Notes under the pieces: generated by a model
The model's database searches: none
Seen by the model: the letters and a program-made list of their open reading frames with translations, nothing else
Told to the model about the DNA's origin: nothing
Origin: Macrosoma leucophasiata
Lineage: Eukaryota > Arthropoda > Insecta > Lepidoptera > Hedylidae
DNA length: 64,000 bases
Direction: 5' to 3'
Assembly (NCBI GenBank): GCA_036365455.1
Contig: JAWQUS010000020.1
Coordinates: 1,833,001-1,897,000, forward strand
In this document: piece after piece, positions 59,697 to 64,000 of the stretch
Numbering within the stretch: the first letter of the stretch is position 1
Layout of the letters: each line of letters begins with the position of its first letter
Program-made: the position numbers and the translations under genes

Positions 59697-60268
59697 ATGT
59701 ATCTTCACGCCAAGTCCCTTACGGAGTGCATGGGGTAGGCAGAGAGTGTGGAGCGCCAGAAATTTTACTGGTGGTAGAGCTCCAGTGACGGAGCTCGCAG
59801 GCGTAGGCGCCACCACATTACCTAATATACTTGCCGCTAAATGGTAGTGTTCAGCACTATCGTGTTCCGGTCAGATGGTAATGCATGGCCCTGTAATTTC
59901 CGGCACAGAGGCATAATACCTTAGGCCTCAGAAGTGGTAACGCATCTGCATTTCGACCTGTGGTCTTCGTGTGGGTGTCTATAGGCTGCAGTCATCACTT
60001 AACATCAATGTGAACTGCATGCTTGTTTGCCACTTTCATTACATAAAAAAAAAGATATCCCGGTCCTGACACACCTCCCGTGCTCCTTCTACATTCATCA
60101 TTATCTTCATGCACGCCGATTTCTTTTTCTTTTGACTACACCCTCAGACAGTACTAGACCTATTTGGTCAAGGTAGGCCAGTCTTGGTCTTTCTAGGCTT
60201 CTGCAATCATCCACATACGCATTGTATACCTGTTTACTCATTAGCTCATTCGACATTCTTTTATCTAA
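59697..60268 (-). mobile_element. LINE C-terminal remnant split by family A
   Basis: The LINE minus sequence 59697-59762 (complement of TACCCC..GGGACTTGGCGTGAAGAT) continues at 60053-60268, where codons include MSNELMSKQVYNAYVDDC and RPRLAYLDQIGLVLSEGVV. A family A copy (+, 59764-60052) sits between, in the GGCGCTCCA region. This is the same LINE as at 4975-5370. Confidence 0.7.
59764..60052 (+). mobile_element. Family A copy (+), full length, inside LINE
   Basis: From TTACTGGTGGTAGAGCTCCA to CATTACAT and an A-run of 9. AGAAAT before and AGATAT after may be a worn target duplication. Confidence 0.75.
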
Positions 60269-60573
60269 ACGCAACTTCACGCCTGTAATCCTCGAAGGGG
60301 TAGGCAGAGGTAAATGCATGCATTCAATCATACATGCAAACACCCACGATTCGCCGGTTACGTTTTGGCCCATGTAACGGGCAGTCTATTGATATCTTCG
60401 GACACATTACCAAACTTCGAGGTACTGGGAAACTTCCAGAAAATGGAAAAATCGCAATAGAACCAGAGATAAAGGATTTTACACTGTTCTCTAATATCCC
60501 CCGACCCGGGAATCGAACCCGGGACCCCAGCGTAGTAGTAGTGGCCTACTACCACTAGTCTACCAAGGCAATT
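60266..60573 (-). mobile_element. Family B SINE (-)
   Basis: AACTTCACGCCTGTAATCCT to GGGAATCGAACCCGGGACCC and CTACCACTAGTCTACC. Near full. Confidence 0.75.
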
Positions 60574-60620
60574 CTTTTATCTGTTTGTATATACCTAAAA
60601 GTCGACGATTGTTCTACGAT

Positions 60621-60909
60621 GATTTTTTTTATGTAACAAAAGTGGCAAACAAGCATGCAGTTCACATTGATGTTACGTGATGACTGCAGCCTATAGACAC
60701 CCACACAATGACCAGAGGTCAAAATGCAGATGCGCTGCCACTCCTAAGGCATTAGGTGTTATGCCTCTGTGCCGGAAATTACAGGGCCGTACATTATCCA
60801 CCTGACCGGAACACGATAGTGCTGAACACTACCATTTAGCGGCAAGTATATTCGGTAATGCGGTGGTGCCTACGCCCGCGAGCTCCGTCACTGGAGCTCT
60901 ACCACCTGT
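60621..60909 (-). mobile_element. Family A copy (-), full length
   Basis: T-run and ATGTAACAAAAGTGGCAAAC to GAGCTCTACCACC. Confidence 0.75.
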
Positions 60910-61780
60910 TAACATTTATTATGGACAGACATACTTTAAGAGTACCCGCTATACCTACCTATTATTATAATCAAATAATCGTTATTTACTGCTTTAGAAT
61001 CAGAATTTTACTATTCATCGTTTATTTCGGGCCTACGATTAAAATGTACTTTGAAATAAAACAAAACACTTTGACAACAAAGGAAATGACTTTGAAGAGA
61101 TTCCCTATTTACCGAATCAGTCATTTTGATAAATTGACTATCCGGGCTACAATGAGAAGGTGCAAAGGCCGGAAGGCTTCGTTTTTCGTATTATAAAATT
61201 GCTGACAACCGGCAATCATGACGAACAATGGCGCGAATATTGTGACAGATGACAGCATCTTACTTTTTTTATGCCATTATCTTCATTCATAAGGTTTTGT
61301 GTGAAAAGATTTAAGGTTAGAAATAAATGCTCAAAATTGACTGCATTATGTTTCTTAATTTAAAATGATCTATTTAAAGAATGTAAAATAAAATACCTAT
61401 TAATTAGATATATAATCAATGTAACTACGCTTATAATTGTTTAATTTTAAATATATTTTTGTATATTTCGATTAAGGGTTAAAATGTATTTAATAATATT
61501 GTAAATTTCTAGGCCAAAGATTATACCTAAGAGAGTGTTAATTATAAATACATAGTTAATGTAGATAGTAAAATGTAAATAGTGTATAAATGTTAGAGAA
61601 GAAAAGTTGTGGATCGGTGTTGAAGTAAATTAATACAACCTTACCTCTGTTTTCATTTTCTAATTCTATTAACTCTCTTAATTAATTTACATCATACCTA
61701 CCGAAAAAACCTAACTTCATACCTGTAATCGCCGAAGGGGATAGATGTATTTAAGCATATACATATAAACACCTTTGATT
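60910..61780. other. No gene seen; family B stub
   Basis: AT-rich sequence; a plus frame at 60858-61196 has no recognised product. 61712-61780 is a worn piece of the family B SINE (ACTTCATACCTGTAATCGCC GAAGGGG). Confidence 0.4.
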
Positions 61781-62242
61781 AAGAGCCATTTAGATGGAGA
61801 GAGTTTCTCGTACGTTTGGTTCGAGAAAATCGTATCAAAATGTTTACACACAGGCAAGAACTAAAATCTCGCGTACGTTTATGCCATACGAGATTCGCCA
61901 GGACATACCGCCAGACGATAATTGCCTATGTTTGTTTACACGACGAAATTATCGTAAGCAGATTCTTGCTTAAGAGAATCTCGGCTTGTCTAAACACGAT
62001 CTCGTATGACATATTTTCAAGTTCATACGAGTATCGTATAAATCAGTTTGAACCGATTTCAGTGCGAGATATGTCATCTTTGAAATTGTGTTTACACGGA
62101 CACAATAATATTCCGTTGCGAGGCGATTATCGCCCATGGCAACGAGCGAGAAGAGCGAGTGTTTAGACGAAGAAGAATGTTTTATATTCCTTCGATAATC
62201 GTATCTTCGAGACGAGAAACTATCTCCGTCTAAATGGCTCTT
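61781..62242. mobile_element. Inverted-repeat DNA element (462 bp)
   Basis: AAGAGCCATTTAGATGGAGA then GAGTTTCTCGT at the left; its complement with about two changes ends the right side at 62242 (GAAACTATCTCCGTCTAAAT then GGCTCTT). The interior repeats CGAGA/CGTAC-like motifs. The frame at 61816-62166 has no recognised domain. The target duplication is not clear. Confidence 0.65.
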
Positions 62243-62341
62243 TAGTCAGTGGCAGTTGGCCCCTGTAACCATAGAGCAACACGGGCCACCAGCCGCGGCG
62301 GATGTTGGCACTATGCATGTAACAGGTGACATTTGAAACAC

Positions 62342-62629
62342 TTTTACTGGTGGTAGAGTTCCAGTTCAGGAGCTCTCGGGCGTAGGCACCACCGCATTAC
62401 CTAAAATACTTGCCACCAAATGGTAGTTTTTCAATACTATCGTGTTCCGGTCAAGTTATAACGTACGTCCCTGTAATTTCCGGCACAGAGGCATAACACC
62501 TTAGGCCTCAGGAGTGGTAACGTATCTGCATTTTGACCTTGGTCTTAGTGTGGGTGTCTATAGGCTTCATCATCACTTAACATCAATATGAAATGCAAGC
62601 TAAATTGCCACCTTCATTAAAAAAAATCA
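62342..62629 (+). mobile_element. Family A copy (+), full length
   Basis: TTACTGGTGGTAGAGTTCCA to CACCTTCATT and an A-run. Confidence 0.75.
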
Positions 62630-62716
62630 AATCCAGTCACGTAAAAAGAAATGAGGAATAGCGTTAGTCAAAGTGGTTACCAATGGCGCATCCGAAATTA
62701 CCTCGCATTTCTATTA

Positions 62717-63437
62717 CAGCCATAGAGCAACACGGGCCACCGGCCGCGGAATGGACACTTCGACGTCCCGCGCGATTTCCCCGCATCACCCAACCTCCTC
62801 CCCTCTTTTGGGTGAGTATTTTTTACGTGCTACGCACACATGTGTACGTGCAAATACACGTCACTGTTTATGAATGTGTAATAGAGACCAAATTAAGTAT
62901 TTGTATGGAATTTTGGCGGAGTGACCGCGGTGGACCGGAGCGGAGTAGCCATATGCAGGCTTTCCCCTCTGTCAAAGTACAAGCCCTAGTGAGCTTATGC
63001 CTGTCGCCTAGCCGTTTAAATGTGTGCGTGAAATTGTTCATGTATTTTGTTAAAGTCAGGGTGTGAGTTTCGTTGTAATAGACGATTTTTGTAGCGTGTG
63101 TGTGTGTGTCACACGCATTTCCCTCCGCAAAAAATTACATACTGTTTTGCATCAACAAACGCTATGGCTACTCCCCTCTGGCACACCGCGGACACTCCGC
63201 CAAATTCCATACAAACGCTCAATTTGGTCTCTATTACACAGACATAAACAGTAACGTGTATTTACACGTACCCCTGTGTGCGTAGCACGTAGAAAATACC
63301 AACCGTCACCCATAAGAGGGGAGGAGGTTAGGTGATGCGGGGAAATCGGGCGGGACGTCGAATTTATTCTATTCATTCTACACGTAGTATTTTTAAATAT
63401 TCCCTGCCTCTGGTCCGCCGCAGCCGGTGGGCCGAGT
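62717..63437. mobile_element. Long-armed foldback element (family C) with family D core
   Basis: Arms of about 190-250 bp: 62717-62925 (GCAACACGGGCCACCGGCC, CACTTCGACGTCCCGCGCGA, CTACGTGCTACGCACACATG) are inverted at 63180-63437 (TGTGTGCGTAGCACGTAGAA, GGGCGGGACGTCG, CCGCAGCCGGTGGGCCG). The core 62925-63190 is a family D copy. The many 60-130-codon frames here are shadows of the repeat. Confidence 0.7.
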
Positions 63438-63773
63438 GGCCACGGTAAATAGATTTGTTCTATCTACTGTGGAGTGGCTCTACGATTACAGCCGTATGTC
63501 AGCATTGATATTTTCCCCCTCAACCTGGTACAGTCATATATTAGGAATGTTACTTAGGAAATTGTGGTTTTGTTCAAAGCATCCATAATAAATTGATAAT
63601 ATTTTCCCGCTTTTTCTCACACATAAACAACCAAATCGTATTTGTATTGTGTTGTGCAGGAGTGTAGCGAATGACTTCCGTAATCTTATTTTAGAGTGTG
63701 CGCCGATATTTTCTTGTGGTTCTGTAAAAAAAATACCAAAACCGAACTTCATTGCGAGGATAAATAAAAACGT

Positions 63774-64000
63774 AACGTAACTTCACGGCTGTTATCCCCG
63801 AAGGGGTAGGCAGAGGTAAATGCATGCATTCAAGCATACATGCAAACACCCACGATTCGCCTGTTGCCATCTCCGGACACATTACCAAACTCCGAGGTAC
63901 TGGGAAACTTCCAGAAAATGGAAATATCCCAATAGAACCAGAGATAAAGGATTTTAAATCGTCATCTCTGATAGCCCTCGACCCGGATATCGAACCCAGG
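63774..64000 (-). mobile_element. Family B SINE (-), runs off the window
   Basis: AACTTCACGGCTGTTATCCC to GATATCGAACCCAGG, the start of the B-box region; the tRNA head continues past the window edge. Lacks part of the GGTTACGTTTTGGCCC stretch. Confidence 0.7.

Noticed and set aside
62683..63066. 127-codon frame
   Set aside because: Lies across the arms of the foldback element; similar frames appear at each copy and no domain is seen.

Overview
The window is animal nuclear DNA, almost certainly insect and most likely from a moth or butterfly. The evidence is one multi-exon invertebrate-type receptor gene with large GT-AG introns, AT-rich non-coding sequence, and a dense load of short repeats of kinds familiar from Lepidoptera: tRNA-headed SINEs, 5S-headed SINEs, short helitron-like pieces ending in CTAGT, and LINE 3' ends with short tandem tails. 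Assignment to Lepidoptera is inference from repeat style; no species is claimed.

The only host protein-coding gene I can support is a D2-like dopamine receptor (Dop2R type) on the + strand. Eight coding exons were assembled by hand: 13164-13496, 35041-35150, 39940-40192, 42896-43086, 47314-47409, 49168-49341, 53445-53572 and 56544-56758. Every junction is GT-AG with matching phase. The joined length is 1500 nt, or 499 codons plus stop, and all seven membrane segments, the amine-binding Asp, the TM5 serines, the DRY arginine, CWAPFF and NPVIY are present. The exon carrying the start seems to begin at a 3' splice site (13083/13084), so a 5' non-coding exon and the promoter probably lie upstream, possibly outside the window. 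A 20-codon upstream ORF lies just before the start.

Layout. 1-13083: upstream DNA made of LINE 3' ends, SINE pieces, a helitron-like piece and a tRNA-like sequence; no host gene seen. 13084-56758: the receptor gene. Its first intron (about 21.5 kb) holds a broken reverse-transcriptase element (14788-16495), a TGTC/GTCC microsatellite element, a 5S-derived SINE, many copies of an A-tailed retroposon of about 290 bp (called family A here) and an unusual block of about 5 kb (28.3-33.2 kb) of degenerate tandem repeats and closely packed tiny hairpins. Later introns hold perfect long hairpins, tRNA-like foldback elements and more SINEs. 56759-64000: 3' flank with foldback elements and SINEs; I saw no clear AATAAA signal in the first 1.5 kb after the stop.

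The most unusual material is the micro-hairpin array at 28506-28793 and its surroundings, the zig-zag inverted structure carrying tRNA-like sequence at 52300-53085, the perfect 71-bp hairpin flanked by a 13-bp direct repeat at 36644-36876, and the frame-neutral cassette-type exons of the receptor's third cytoplasmic loop.
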